Source: Cordia subcordata (taxonomy: Eukaryota > Streptophyta > Magnoliopsida > Boraginales > Cordiaceae). Taken from it: a stretch of DNA of 64,000 nt. The stretch spans positions 6,448,001 to 6,512,000 of the forward strand of contig JAPTOF010000015.1 of assembly GCA_028554755.1 (NCBI GenBank). Reading direction: 5' to 3'. Shown one piece after another: positions 33,686 to 46,271 of the stretch. How positions within the stretch are numbered: position 1 is the stretch's first letter; each line of letters opens with the position of its first letter. The position numbers were made by a program, and so were the translations under genes. The notes beneath the pieces were generated by a model, which was not told where the DNA came from, did not search any database, and saw nothing but the letters and a program-made list of their open reading frames with translations.

Positions 33686-33936
33686 GGATTTAATTAATCT
33701 GCAAGCTTCTGCTTTAAATGCAATTTCCAGTCCACGTTAGACTTTGTGCAGATTGAACCAGAATCCGGTACATATATATGACTCTGAGTGAGGACACTAG
33801 GAAAGTAAAAGAAAACTATTTAAGGGTAAGTAAGAAATTATTATAGATTTCTTTTTTATTAAAAAAAAAAAGAAAACAAATTCCTATTTATATTTCTTTG
33901 ACTTCTTAAATCGGACTTGAATTGTCCAACAATTCA

Positions 33937-34238
33937 TACTCTCTCCCTCTCACCATATTTGTTTTTTCTGAAAGCTTTTTTGGTCTTAAAATATTTGTCA
34001 TTTTGAGAAGTTCAAGTGAGTATTACTTTTCTTTTTCCAGATTTGTCCTCATTTTATTATCTCAATTAAACTTCATTAATTATCTTTTCAAATAACAGTA
34101 TGTAGTAATAAGACATGAAAGAAAAGGGTATTTTGTCGAATTATTACAAAATTATCCAAAAAATAAGGGTATTATTGAACTTTATTGGTTTGGATGCATA
34201 AATCTTAAATGACAAATATTGTGAAAAGGATGGGAGTA
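33937..34238. mobile_element. Stowaway-like MITE (302 bp)
   Basis: The left end TACTCTCTCCCTCTCACCAT and the right end GGATGGGAGTA form terminal inverted repeats of about 28 bp with mismatches, bounded by TA. They resemble the CTCCCTCCGTCCC termini of Stowaway (Tc1/mariner) MITEs. Confidence 0.72.
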
Positions 34239-36328
34239 ATATTATAAAAAAATTTTGAATGTATGATGTAGTTACTTCGAAAAAGTTTAAATAACTCACT
34301 ATTATAAGGGTTTTTCTTGTTATAATATGTGATGAGTAAATTTAAATTATGAGTGGAGCTACATAAAAGATAGTTAAAATTAAACAAAAATTTCTGTTAA
34401 CGTTAAAATACTTATATATAAACATTAAATTAAGTGTTACAACCCAATTAAAAAATCCCCAGTTCCATCGAAATTCACATCAAGCATGTACTAGAAGTTA
34501 CATTCGTATGGTGTATCCCATTGGTTCATCCAACATACTCTCTTTGTATACACATTAGGTAGCACGCACTAATGGATCTAAGACGGTGTTTCACAATATT
34601 TTTGGGTGTTGATAATTTTTTTAATAAAAAAATTAATACAAATGATTTTTTTTATTTTAAGTTTTTAAATAACCTAAATATGGGTGTTAATTAGAGCCAA
34701 TTCAAACCACGTGGGCTCCTTTGCAACAAATTGTCCGAAAATCATTGTACGCCAATGTGATCTCTAGAGCAAGACAAGATACCGAGAGTTGAAAAAGTTG
34801 ACTTGGGCGCTCCAAATATGAATCTCTATATTCTATTTTGCTTTCCCATCTGGGTGGCCTAATCTTGGGGCATCATTTAATGGAGAAGACGTAACATAAT
34901 ATTTAAGAACATGGTTGGCCCGGTGCAAGTTAACACCGGCACACTTGTTTCAATGGATGCTCTCTCATTTTTCCTTTTTTTTCCTTTAAAAAGATTCTAA
35001 TATATGACAATAAATTCATTTGGTCTATAAATAAATTTCTAGACTAGAAATTTTGTGGCGTAGCAATACACCTTAATTTGTATTCTTGTTTAGTTAATGA
35101 TAAAATAGTATTTATTACGAAGGTATGAGTTTGATCTTTAACTTTTTTTTTTTTTTTTCACTCCTTCTAACATGCTTCATCTATCACTTCGATATTTGAA
35201 ATGGTTTAGCTGTTTAATAGAGGTAAACCTAGTTCATATCAGCATTTAATCAATGTGAGACCATGATATTGTGACTTTCTACCTACCTCAATGGGACTTC
35301 TTAATTGATAAGAAAGTCGGTTGCATAATCGATTAAAGGAGGTTTAAGTCAAAACTATTTCTCTATCGATTTCGTGATATCTTGCCCTTTTCATCTCTAT
35401 CTAATAAGAGACACAATCGTTCTAGTTATGGTTTGCATATCTTTAGGGAAATACATCGCACGTATGAATGATATGAAATAACGTCTGTGTGTGTATATGT
35501 GTGTATTTGTGTTAGGCTTTCCAATAGATAATTCATCAATAAGTTATAAGTAGATCTTCTACTCTCAATTTCATATGAAGAAATAAGCAATGTGTTTGAT
35601 AGAGAGACAAATGCAACGACCGAAAGAGTTTAGTTCTAGACAAACAATAAATAACGACCTAGCTCTCACAAAATACAAAAATATACACAACGAAGCTGTA
35701 GATTTCACAATATATTAGAGTTCCATGTTACATACTTTATGAGGAGGCCATCGTTGCTCCATGATTTTGGTCAACAACAGAATAACTTTTCTTAAGCTGA
35801 AATATTACTTTTAGTTTTTTTATTATAATGCTTCAAGTGTCTACCATAAATCTTTTCTAGATGAAGTGACCATTTCTATTGCCTACTCAATTTACAACAA
35901 CAACCATTTCTTATTATATGAAAGTAGATCATGCTGGCCAACTATTGTTTTTGGGCTTGTACCTTTGTCTGTAGATTTCATGTGCTTTTGTTTTATATTT
36001 ATGAGAGTAGATCGCATTAGCATGGCAATCAGCATTAAGCATTTAGTAGTTAGGCTACTTCGTTAAGTTTTGGAATAGAGAAACATTTAAACTACTTAAA
36101 TAAAGCAAGTTTAAAATGAAATTAAAACAATTTTGCCTTAAAACGAAAAGCTAGATTACATTATATAATATATTATTAGAAAGGGATAAATGCATGGGTG
36201 TCCCTATGGTTTGTCTAAAATACACTAGTGCCTCTTGTGTTTTTAAAATAGTTAGAAACCCCTATGTTTTTTATAATCTATCACATGTAGCTCAGTCATC
36301 ATGTTTGGCTAATAGTGTTTACGACAAA
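34239..36328. other. AT-rich intergenic DNA
   Basis: No gene supported. Short ORFs here are random in character. The segment 36190-36328 (GGGTGTCCCTATGGTTTG) looks like the edge of some older repeat but could not be classified. Confidence 0.55.
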
Positions 36329-38106
36329 TGATGTGATGTATTTTTGTGTGCATTTATATTGTTAATTGCTTATGTTTAAGAGGTATCTTAAGCTTTACAA
36401 GATGCAATAGTATAGCACATATACTTGAGTTAGACTTAAGCATAAGGAAATGTACATAGTTGAGTTTCTAAGTCAAATGCTATACTAAACGCTTAATTTT
36501 GTGCCTTAGGTGAGCTATAGGTCTAAAATGGAGCTTGAATGAGAATGAACGTGGAAGATAGAAGAGGTACAAGTCATGCGATGAAGGTTAAGTGCGAGAA
36601 AGAGACCGTTGAAGGCCAACTGGAGGAGCTGGTCGACCTAGAAAAATTGCCGATCGACCGGCCACTCCAGAGAGGAGCCCAAAATTGTTGGTCAAGTTCT
36701 CCTAAGGTTGACCAACCAGTCCAGAGAGTATCACTTTGAAAGCTGGGCGAGTTAAGAAGTTCGATCAGCTGTGCGCAGCAGATGCTCTAAAAACTCGACT
36801 TTTTAGCTTTTAATGCTTTTAGACCCATCACACACCTATCACACACGCACACAAAACCATAGCTACACCACCTCTAACACACACAATCACACACTTTTCA
36901 CCTAGATTCAAGCTTATTTGGATGATTCAAACACTTGGATTAAAGCCTGCTCAAAGATTTTTGAACAAGAGTAGGATGGAAGGGGAGTTTTCTATTCTCT
37001 CTTTCATTCTTTTTTATATTATGTTTGAGTAGATTTGTTTAGAGTGATGATACTTGTGTAATGGGTTAATTTTATACTTCTATATTATGGGATTTAATGG
37101 CTTAATATATGTATACATATGCTATGTTCTTCTTGTTTCAATGGCTATTGTTCAATACATGTCTAGGTGTTTGATAATATACCGATGAGAGTTGCATATG
37201 TATAAATTGAAGTCTTTGCTACTAAACACCTTTAATCCATTCTATAATCATGTCTATGTGTTTATGTGTGGATTTTATAAAGTGGGTAATGCTTATATTC
37301 ATGTCCTTGTGTATGTTTGCTTGCCTAGTAGTAAATATGACCTCAATATTGCATACATGTTGGTTCAAAAGTACTTTTAATGGTGTAATCCAAGCATGAT
37401 GATATTTGGCAGTTGAATAGGTCCTTTTATTCGCGAACACCGTAGCCTAGAATATGTATGCATGCGCTAATAGCTCAAATCCTACTATTGTGACCTTAGA
37501 ATAATGAAGCATAATTAAAGGCTAGTCTAAATCGACTCTAGCCACACTAAGTCTTCGATTTAAATTCGGCCAATAATTTGGGTACTAGAGTAGGTTTGTT
37601 CTAGGTCACTTAGGAAGCTGGTTAGTCACTCTTAAGGCCCTAGGTCATAAAGACCACACTGCAGTTCTAGGAGGTGCGGCCTAGGGATGGACTCGCACTG
37701 AGTCCTAGGGAGAAATTAGGACACTAATTAAGCAACCTAGTTGAAGAGCATTCGGTAATTAAGCCATTCCATGTAATCCCTTAGTATTGGAGCATAGGAT
37801 CACCCATTAGCAAGTAGATGTCGCCCTAATCCCTTCCATTTGTTAGTTCCCTCTAGATAGTTTGTCTCTATCCTTTCCATTCCCATAATTTAGTTTTATT
37901 TTCTTTAGCTAGACCTCCCGATCATCCAAAAACACCAAAAATATTTAGTTTAGGTTTCCTTTTAGGCATTCTCTAAGACACACATACGTAGAATCCATCT
38001 CACAACATAGCCTCTCGGTGGTTTAACACCTGTTCTCGCACACACTCTGCTACACTGATCCGTGCGCTTGCGAGTCTTTAGAGCTTGTACTCGAAAGACG
38101 ACATCA
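36329..38106 (+). repeat. Element I 5' LTR
   Basis: Starts TGATGTG, ends GACGACATCA, 1778 bp. It contains a GC-rich GTCGACC module (36628-36725), CATGTCTATGTG-like repeats near 37249, and a perfect hairpin GGACTC-GCACT-GAGTCC at 37689-37705. Confidence 0.88.
37689..37705 (+). promoter_or_regulatory. Conserved LTR leader hairpin
   Basis: A 6-bp perfect stem GGACTC/GAGTCC with loop GCACT, followed by CTAGG. Related inverted repeats occur at matching places in other LTRs (25818-25834, 60864-60880; minus strand 7956-7980). It lies downstream of the LTR TATA region, so it should be transcribed. Confidence 0.5.
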
Positions 38107-38112
38107 AGTTCT

Positions 38113-38130
38113 TGGTGCTATTACCGGGGA
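38113..38130 (+). promoter_or_regulatory. Element I primer-binding site (tRNA-Asp type, decayed)
   Basis: TGGTGCTATTACCGGGGA starts 6 bp after the LTR and differs from the tRNA-Asp complement at four positions. Confidence 0.75.
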
Positions 38131-38491
38131 GGCACAGTGGTTTGCATTCTTTGCTTGTGTGTTCTGGTAGTTGCTTTATTTGTTTTTCTTGCTTTGTCTT
38201 TATAGTTTGTTTAGTTTTTGGCTATCTTGCTTCTTGTTTATATTATCTTATTTTAGTATTTGTTAATCCATTTTTTTGTTTTTGTTTTTATTCTTAGTAG
38301 ACTTCCTAGGATTGTGGTTTATTTGTTGTAGTCTTAAGATTGTTGAAGTTTTTGGGGGTTGAAGTGGCGGAAGTTAGAATAGTTTTTGCATGCTTGGTAG
38401 GAGATCCCTGAGAAATTCCCTAATTCCTCTTAATCTGGAACCTGATAAGATTGCAAGACATATTAGGAATTTAGGAGGTCTTCTTGAGGAG

Positions 38492-40350
38492 ATGGCCGAT
38501 CCCAATCATCCTCTTAATCCTCCCATTCCCCTAATAAATTCCATTCCACCTCATGACCACCATGGGCATCAAGCCCAAGATCATTTTAGACAAGAGCCCG
38601 TAGACTGGATCCGCCTATAGATGAGGAACCCACTCTTAGGCAATTCTTTCTTCCTGAAGCATTTGAGCCTAATTTGGCTATTCAAATTCCAGGTTTAGGG
38701 GAGACGAACTTTGAGATTAAGCCTAATATGTTGGCCATGCTTCTTTCCTTCTACAAGAGAAGCAATGAGAGTCCTCTAGAGCATATTACTGATTTTGTTG
38801 AGATGAGTTGCACTCTCCATGTCCCCAATGTCCCCCAAGAGGTCATATGTCTAAGATTGTTACCTTTCTTTCTTAAGGATAAGGCTAGGGCTTGGTTGCA
38901 TTATTTACCTAATGGTTGCATTACTACATGAGCTAAGGTTCAATCTAAGTTCTTTAAAAAATTTTATCCCATAGCCAAGACAACCGATTTTAGGACTGCC
39001 ATTATGACTTTCTCCCAACATGATCTAGAATCCTTTCATAAGGCTTAGGAGAGGTTCAAAGACCTTATTAGACAATGTCCACACCATAGGTACAGCAATC
39101 ATGACCTATTGCAGTATTTCTTTCGAGGCTTAAATGAACAAAATAGGATGATGGTCAATGCTGCCTCTGGTGGTGGTTTCTATCTTTTGAGATCGACTGA
39201 GGCATGGGAGAAAATGGAGTTGATGGCCGAAATTTTTTTTCAAATTTTTGCTATGGAAAGGTCTAGTCGGGAAGGCAATTAGAAAAGTGTTAGTAAGGTT
39301 GGAGTCTCTTTAGATTTACCTGCTAAGGTAGAGGCATTGATGAATAAGTTAGATCAATTCATTTCATTATCTCTTTCACCTCATGGTCATAAGCCTAATT
39401 TCATAGGTTCTTCCTCCACCCTTTTAGTTGCTGAGGTTTGTACATTGTGTTCTGAGTCGTCTCATAAGATCATTGCTTGCCCTTTAGCATCCCAATTTCC
39501 TGAATTCATGAAAGAGCAAGTGTGTGCTACTCAAGGTTATTCTCATGAGTACAACTTGTACTCGAACACATACAATCTGAGTTAGAGGGACAACCCAAAA
39601 TTTTCTTGGAGAAAAGGTCAGCATAAGTCTAGTTCACATCTCTAGGCCCCACTCCAGCAGCGACCCCATCTTGCTAATCCTCCAAGGTTTTACTATGTCA
39701 ATCAATTTAGGCTTCCTAGTGTTCCTCAGCCACAAGCACTCTCTGCTTCTTCTAATAGTCAGCCTACTAATGATGATAGGATTGAGAAGATGTTTCAGTT
39801 GATGCAGCACGAATTAGCCAGTTGTAGGTGACAGATAGAGAGTTATCAGGCTAGGGTAGATACCCAGTTAGGACAGTTTGCCATACAGATGAGCTTTAGA
39901 GACATCAGGAAATTGCTTTCTCAACTGGAGGTAAACCTTAGAGTCCAATCTTGTTCCTTCACCAATACCACTTATCCCTCTAAGGCCCAGGCTAAGGATG
40001 TCTAGTATCTTACGAGCGGTAGGATAGTGGATAATAGGGTAGGAGTTGACTTTACAGTGCCTGCACCAAGTGGTCCTTCCGAGTCTAGTAAGCCACATAG
40101 TAGCCCTATTGAGAGAGATTCTAGAGAGGGTCCTATTGAGAGAGTTAAGTCTATTAGAGACCATGGAAAAAGTAGTACTTCCTACCCTTATCGGGAGGGA
40201 AAGGAGCCTATTGAGGATTCCCATATGTCTAGAGGTGTTGCACCTAGAGTTCTCTTCCCATATGCTTTAGAGAGGCCCACACCTAGTGAGGATTCTAGGT
40301 TTTTCAAGATTTTAGAGCATTTTAAGGACCTTAAGGTCAATCTTATTTAA
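38492..40350 (+). pseudogene. Element I gag, broken
   Basis: The likely start is the ATG at 38492 (MADPNHPLNP), equivalent to MAK starts in the sister elements. The Retrotrans_gag domain is recognisable: LGETNFEIKPNMLAMLLSFY, DFVEMSCTLHV, LPFFLKDKARAWL, FRGLNEQNRMMVNAASGG. A CX2CX4HX4C zinc knuckle, CTLCSESSHKIIAC, lies at about 39436-39477. Stops at about 38618, 38930, 39046, 39280 and 39582 and further lesions disable it. Confidence 0.85.
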
Positions 40351-42360
40351 TAGATGTGATCCTTTCCATTCTCTCCTATTCCAAGTTCTTCAAAGATTTT
40401 TGTATAAGGAAGCACAAGTCATCAAACATTCCTAAGAAGGTAATGCTTATAGAGAAGGTGAGTAGTATTTGTACTTCGGGCTTTTCGGTCAAAATGAGTG
40501 ACCCGGAGCCTTCACTATTCCTTGTAGGATTAAAAAGACCTAGATTAATGATGCCTTGTTAGATTTAGGGTCTAGTGTGAATCTCATTCCCTACTCTATT
40601 TATCAACAGCTACGTCTAGGTGAGTTGTCCCCGACACATGTTACTCTTCAAATAGCTAATAGGTCTGAGCATAGACCTAAGGGTGTGATAGAGGATGTTA
40701 TGGTCCAAGTAGGCGAGTTCGTGTACCCTGTTGACTTCATAGTGTTAGATATGGATTCAGGACACGACTCTAGACATTTCACTCCCGTTCTACTAGGTCA
40801 CCCCGTCCTTCCTACTATGGATGCTATTATTCATTGTAGGTTAGGGTTATTAGAGATGAAATTTGGGAATTTGAGGTCTACTATGAAGGTTGCCGAGGCG
40901 GTGAATAGGGCTAGTACAGGAGGAGTGGATGGAGAAGAGTACTATAGAGTAAATGCGATTGATTCTTATGTCGAGGACTTTGTAGAGAGAACTATGACCG
41001 ATAGAAAAGATTTGAGAAAATTTGAGGAATTGTTGTCTAGCTTTGATTTGGAGACCTTAGAGCGAAAGTGTATAGCTTTCACCTCCAAAGTTGAGAGTTC
41101 TTTGATTGATAAGTCACTTGAGGTTGTTCCTTCTGGTCTTGATTCTAGTGATGTCCCCATTGATGATGTTGAGGTTGAGTCCCCCTTGGTTGAGCCTAGT
41201 CCTTCTTTAGAGCTCAAACCCCTTCTCGACCATTTGAAGTACGCATTCCTAAGCCTTAGTAAGACCCTTCCAGTTATCATAGCTTTCAATCTTTCTAGTG
41301 AGCATAAGGAGTGTCTCTTAGAGGTTCTTAGGAAATATAGGAAGGCTATAGGGTGGAAAGTTAATGATTTAAGAGGTATAGACCTTTTAGTTTGCATACA
41401 TCGTATTCACCTTGAGGATGGAGCCATTCCTTCTAGAGAGATGCAAAGGAGACTAAACCCACACATGAGCGAAGTAGTTAAGAAAGAGATCGTTAAGCTT
41501 TTAGATACAGGCATTATTTATCTGATCTCCAATAGTGAGTGGGTTAGCAATGTCCAAGTCGTCCCTAAGAAGTCCAGGATCGCAATTGTAGGGAATGAGA
41601 AATGTGAGCTTATCCTTGCACGTACTCCCATAGGGTGGAGATTTTGCATTGATTATAGGAAGCTCAACTCCAAAACTACGAAGGATCAATTTTCATTTCC
41701 TTTTCTAGATCAGATTTTAGATAGAGTAGCTGGGTATAGCTACTATTGCTTTCTAGATGGCTATTATGGGTATAATCAGATCCCCGTGTTTCCGAGGACC
41801 AAGAGAAGACCACCTTTACTTGTCCCTATGGCACTTTTGCCTATAGGAGGATGCCCTTCGGTCTATATAATGCCCCAATGACTATCCAGAAGTGTATGAT
41901 GGCCATTTTTAGTGACATGATAGAGAAGCATTTAGAGATTTTCATGGATGATTTCTCAGTCTTTGGAGATAGTTTTGATGATTGCTTGAATCACCTCTTT
42001 TTAGTCTTAGATTGATGTATGGAGAAGAATCTAGTGTTGAGCTGGGAGAAATCCCATTTCATGGTGCAACGAAGGATAGTGTTAGGTCATGTTGTCTCAT
42101 CTAGTGGAATTCAAGTTGACCCAGCTAATGTAGAATTGATTGAAAAGTTGCTTGTCCCTAAGTGTGTTAAGGATGTTAGATCTTTTCCAGGGCATGCAGG
42201 ATTCTACCTTAGGTATATGAAGGATTTTAGCCATATAGTGCGTCTCTTGTCTAGGCTCTTAGCACAGGATGTCTTCTTTGAGTTCGATGATGAGTGTGTT
42301 AGAGCTTTTAATAGGATTAAATCCTTATTGTCTACATCCCCCGATCATTCAGCCACCTGA
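40351..42360 (+). pseudogene. Element I protease and reverse transcriptase, broken
   Basis: The protease carries LDLGSSVNLIPYSIY (active-site Asp, about 40559-40605) and PVLLGHPVLPTMDAI. RT shows RRLNPHMSEVV, GWRFCIDYRKLNSKT, FLDGYYGYNQIPV, and after a frameshift near 41800 RRMPFGLYNAP and the catalytic FMDDFSVFG at 41941. Then WEKSHFMVQRRIVLGHVVSS and the RT-RNase H connection up to a stop near 42360. One frameshift and a few stops separate otherwise well-conserved blocks. Confidence 0.88.
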
Positions 42361-43984
42361 TTACAGTATCCCATTTGAGGTTATGTGTGATGTATTCGAT
42401 TATACAATAGGAACTATTTTAGGTTAATGACGTGATAAGTTTCCCCATGTAGTGAATTATGTTAGTAAGACTCTTGACGAAGCCCAAAAGAACTATACCA
42501 CCACAAAAGAAGAGCTTCAAGCACTTGTCTTCTCTCTTGACAAGTTTAGGTCGTACATCTTAGGGTCTAAAGTGATTGTCTACACTAATCATGCAGCGTT
42601 GAGGTATTTGTTTCCACTTGATTAGGTGGTTGCTCCTTCTTTAAGAATTCAATGTTGAGATCTGGGATAAAAAGGGTAGTGAGAACTTAGTAGCGGATCA
42701 CCTTTCCCGTCTTGTTAGTGAGTCTTCTAGTGATCCATCTCCTTTTCGTGATTCATTTCCTGATGAGCAATTGTTTGCTGTTTCTCATCACACACCATGG
42801 TTTGCTCACATTGTCAATTATCTTGCCACAAGGCGTTTTCCCTCCCATTACGAGAAGAGAGAGAGATAGGTTCCTAGCACAAGTGAGACATTTCTTTTGG
42901 GAGGATCCTTATCTTTTTAAGGTGTATACGGATCAAATGATCAGCCGGTGTGTGCCCGAGGACGAATTTGAGAGCGTGTTGAGTGTATGTCATGATAAAG
43001 GGTGTGGAGGTCATTTAAGTGAGAAGAAGACCGCCACGAAGGTCTTGCAATATGGATTATTTTGGCCTACTCTCTTTAGAGATGCCGAAGAGTATTGTAA
43101 AAAGTGTCTTAGATATCAACAATCTGAGTCTATCTCTAGGAGAAACATGATGCCTTTATCCTCTATTCTTCTATGTGAGTTATTTGATTTATGGGGCATG
43201 GACTTTATGGGTCCATTTCCACCTTCCTTTGGGTATCAATACATTTTAGTGGCCGTAGACTATGTGTCCAAATGGGTTGAGGGTATCCCCACATGCACTA
43301 ATGACCATAGGGTAGTGGTGAAATTCATTAAGGAGAACATTTTCGCTAGATTTGGAGTCTCTAGGGTTTTGATTAGTGATGGGGGTTTGCATTTTCGCCA
43401 TAGAACTTTAAAGGCTTGTTGAGGAGATATTTGGTTACCCATAAGGTTGCTACTCCTTATTACCCACAAACTAGTAGACAAGTAGAGGTGTCCAATAGGG
43501 AGATCAAGCACATTTTAGAGAAAACGGTTAGGCCCGATAGGAGAGATTGGTCTATTAGGTTGAATGATGCTTTGTGGGCTTACCATATCGCCTTTAAGAC
43601 TCCCATTGCTATGTCTCCGTATAGATTGGTTTATGGGAAAGCTTGTCACTTGCCGGTAGAACTAGAGCATATTGCTTATTGGGCAATCAAGGCCCTAAAC
43701 TTTGATTTGGCAAGAGCGGGTGAGAAAAGGAGGCTAGACTTAGCGAAGTTGAAGGAGCTTAGGTTTGAGGCGTATGAGAATGCCAAACTTTATAAGGATA
43801 GGATGAAAAGATTGCATGATAAGCACATTTTTAAGAAATCATTCTCTACCTTTGATAAAGTTTGGTTATTTAACTCATGTTTGAAGCTCCTTCTAGGTAA
43901 GCTCAAGTCAAGATGGGATGGTCCATATAAGGTGTTGGTTGCCTATCCTTCTGGTGCTGTCAATATCAAAGATTTGAAGGATGG
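42361..43984 (+). pseudogene. Element I RNase H and integrase, broken by element II
   Basis: RNase H segments ([45 protein letters not shown]) contain stops and a frameshift, ending with ENLVADHLSRL. Integrase (about 42830-43984) keeps the zinc-binding site (CGGHLSEKKTATKVLQ ... YCKKCLRYQQ) and the DDE residues in DFMGPF, LISDGGLHF and EVSNREIK, with a frameshift at 43416. Its C-terminal part ends at KDLKDG, where element II inserted. Confidence 0.87.
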
Positions 43985-45872
43985 TGATGTGTGTGTTTTT
44001 GGAGGGTAAATTGCATGATTTAAAGTGTGTTTGAGTGTGTTTGAGTGCGTGTTTTGGTGCTAATTTTGTCTATTTCGAGTTTCTGAGTACTCATTGATTC
44101 TCATTAAGTGTTTGTGTGTGGTGTGTCATTTTTTTTTCTTTTCTTTATTTATTTCTTTTCTTTAGTAACTCTAATTAATTAGGAATTAGGTAATAGGATT
44201 AATTAGTAATTTAGTTTCGGTAGTTAAATTAAATTAGTAGTTAGGCTTAATTAAGATTCATTAAATAGGTTAGGACATTATTAGGTTAGAATTTATTAAG
44301 TTAGTTTAAGGATTTTTTTAGATTAATTAATAATTAGTTAGAATAATTATAGGTTAGTTATTTAGTATTAAAAAAAAAGAAGAAGAAACAAAATGATGAC
44401 CATGTATATATTGTACATTATCTACATTATATATTATATATGTGTATATATACTTTACAAATAACATACACACACGCACAGCACACCACACAAACTTACC
44501 ATATAAGATATTATTATTATTATAATATATAATAATATATTACTTTCCCAATCCCCCAGGCCCACTTTTTTTTTACCAAAATTAAACTTACACACCATAT
44601 GTATATATATGCACGTAGAAGGTGGAAGAACAAAAAAAAAAGGACCAGAGAAGCAGCAGCCGCACAATAACAGAGGGAAAAAAATCTCAGCTTCTTCTCA
44701 GGCCAAGAGAGAAGAAAATCAGAAAAAATAGAAAAAAACTAAAGAAAATTATATAAAGAATATATTTTGTTTTTTTTTATTTTCTTTACTTTTATCTTTA
44801 TCTTGGGCTAATTTGGAGCTGTTTTCTGCAGGATTTTTGGGATTAATTTGGAGTAATTATTGGAGAAAAATCTTGGAGAAGAAGGCGAATTTGCACGAAA
44901 TTGAAACGGGAAGAGGTTCTAAGATTGAGATTTAATTTCTTGGACATGGAATTGATTTTTATAAGATTAAATTTCAGTTTGATTCTCGCTTTTAACATGT
45001 TGAGTTAAATTTATTTTAGGGTTGATTAGTATTTCTATTATGGGTTAAGGATTGTAAAACTTGTCTTGGGATATTTTGATGGTTTAAATACATGTTTGGT
45101 TTTTATTTTTTTAATGGTGATTGTTGGGCATGTCTATGTGTTTGATTAATTGCCTTAATGAAGAAACATGTATTTTTATGCTCTTAATTTTTTGTATCCC
45201 CTTATACAGTGTTGATTAATTGTACTTGATTTTATAATTAGGTTTAATGTGTGGTCTTTAGGATGAAATAACACTAATAGGTCACCTATTACATTTAGTT
45301 GAACTTAGGTGGATTAGGCCTTAGCTTGAAACATAGTTAACGGTTTAAACCCTATGTTAGTGTACTAATCACGCCGATCTATAAGTCTCCACCAACTAAG
45401 CCCTAATGCCCTAGTTAATAAAGACAAGGCTATGCTCTAAGTAAGATCCGCTTTAGAATAGAATTGCACCAAGAATTAGTGATAATACGGTTAGTGAGTT
45501 TGGACCTCTAAAAGAAGCTATCAAAGCCATCAAAATATTCAAAGCAAGAATAAAATCCCGACCCCATGGTGGAGTAGTAATCACCCTAGTGCATCTCTAT
45601 TAATTTAATCAGCTTTTCCTCTCAAGTTTGTTTGTCTTTTTATTGCATACGTTAGTTCAGGTAGTTTAATTTAGTCTTTAATTTAGAGTTCCCTTCAATT
45701 CAGAATTCGAAAAATCTCAAAAATAATTTTGTTTCTACATGTAGTTAATCTAGGACACATAGGACTTAGAAACCATATTTAGAGGCCTTCCCAAGAAGAC
45801 GATACCTGTACTCTTGCACACACACTACACTACTTCTGATTCGTGCACTCGCGAGTTTTTAAAACATCATCA
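43985..45872 (+). repeat. Element II 5' LTR
   Basis: 1888 bp. A TAATTAG-rich stretch lies at 44160-44350. The motif CATGTCTATGTGTTTG is at 45129-45144. It aligns with 53382-55253 throughout. Confidence 0.93.
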
Positions 45873-45878
45873 AGTTTT

Positions 45879-45896
45879 TGGCGCCATTGCCAGAGA
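45879..45896 (+). promoter_or_regulatory. Element II primer-binding site (tRNA-Asp type)
   Basis: TGGCGCCATTGCCAGAGA, 15/18 to the tRNA-Asp complement, starting 6 bp after the LTR. Confidence 0.83.
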
Positions 45897-46271
45897 GGCA
45901 CAGCTAGTTTCTTTGATTTGTGTGTTTTATTTGGTTACGTGTTTTGTTACTTCTGTTATAGTTCTAGTATAGTTTTCGTTGTTCTTTTTTATTTTCTTGA
46001 AAATTTGTATTTTGTTTTTGCATTGTGTTTTGTTTAATTTAGCATTTCTATTTAGTGTTATTTTCTTTTGTAGTTTTTAGGGACTTGTGGTTTCTGTGCT
46101 GTAAATTTAGGTTGAAATTACAGTTTTAGGTGTTGAAGAGTTGGAAGGAGATTTTGTTTCTTTTTGTGCATTCTTGGTAGATGCTCACTTAGACTTGACT
46201 TAGTTCCTTTTAATCCTGAACCACTGAGAATTCACCGTCATCTTAGGAACTTAGAATGCAATCTAGGTGAA

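Noticed and set aside
46164..46271. Open frame upstream of gag in element II that lacks ATG where element I has one (38390)
   Set aside because: A third element has the same non-ATG sequence (GCATTCTTG) and starts gag at the later MAK codon, so this is leader, not a lost start.
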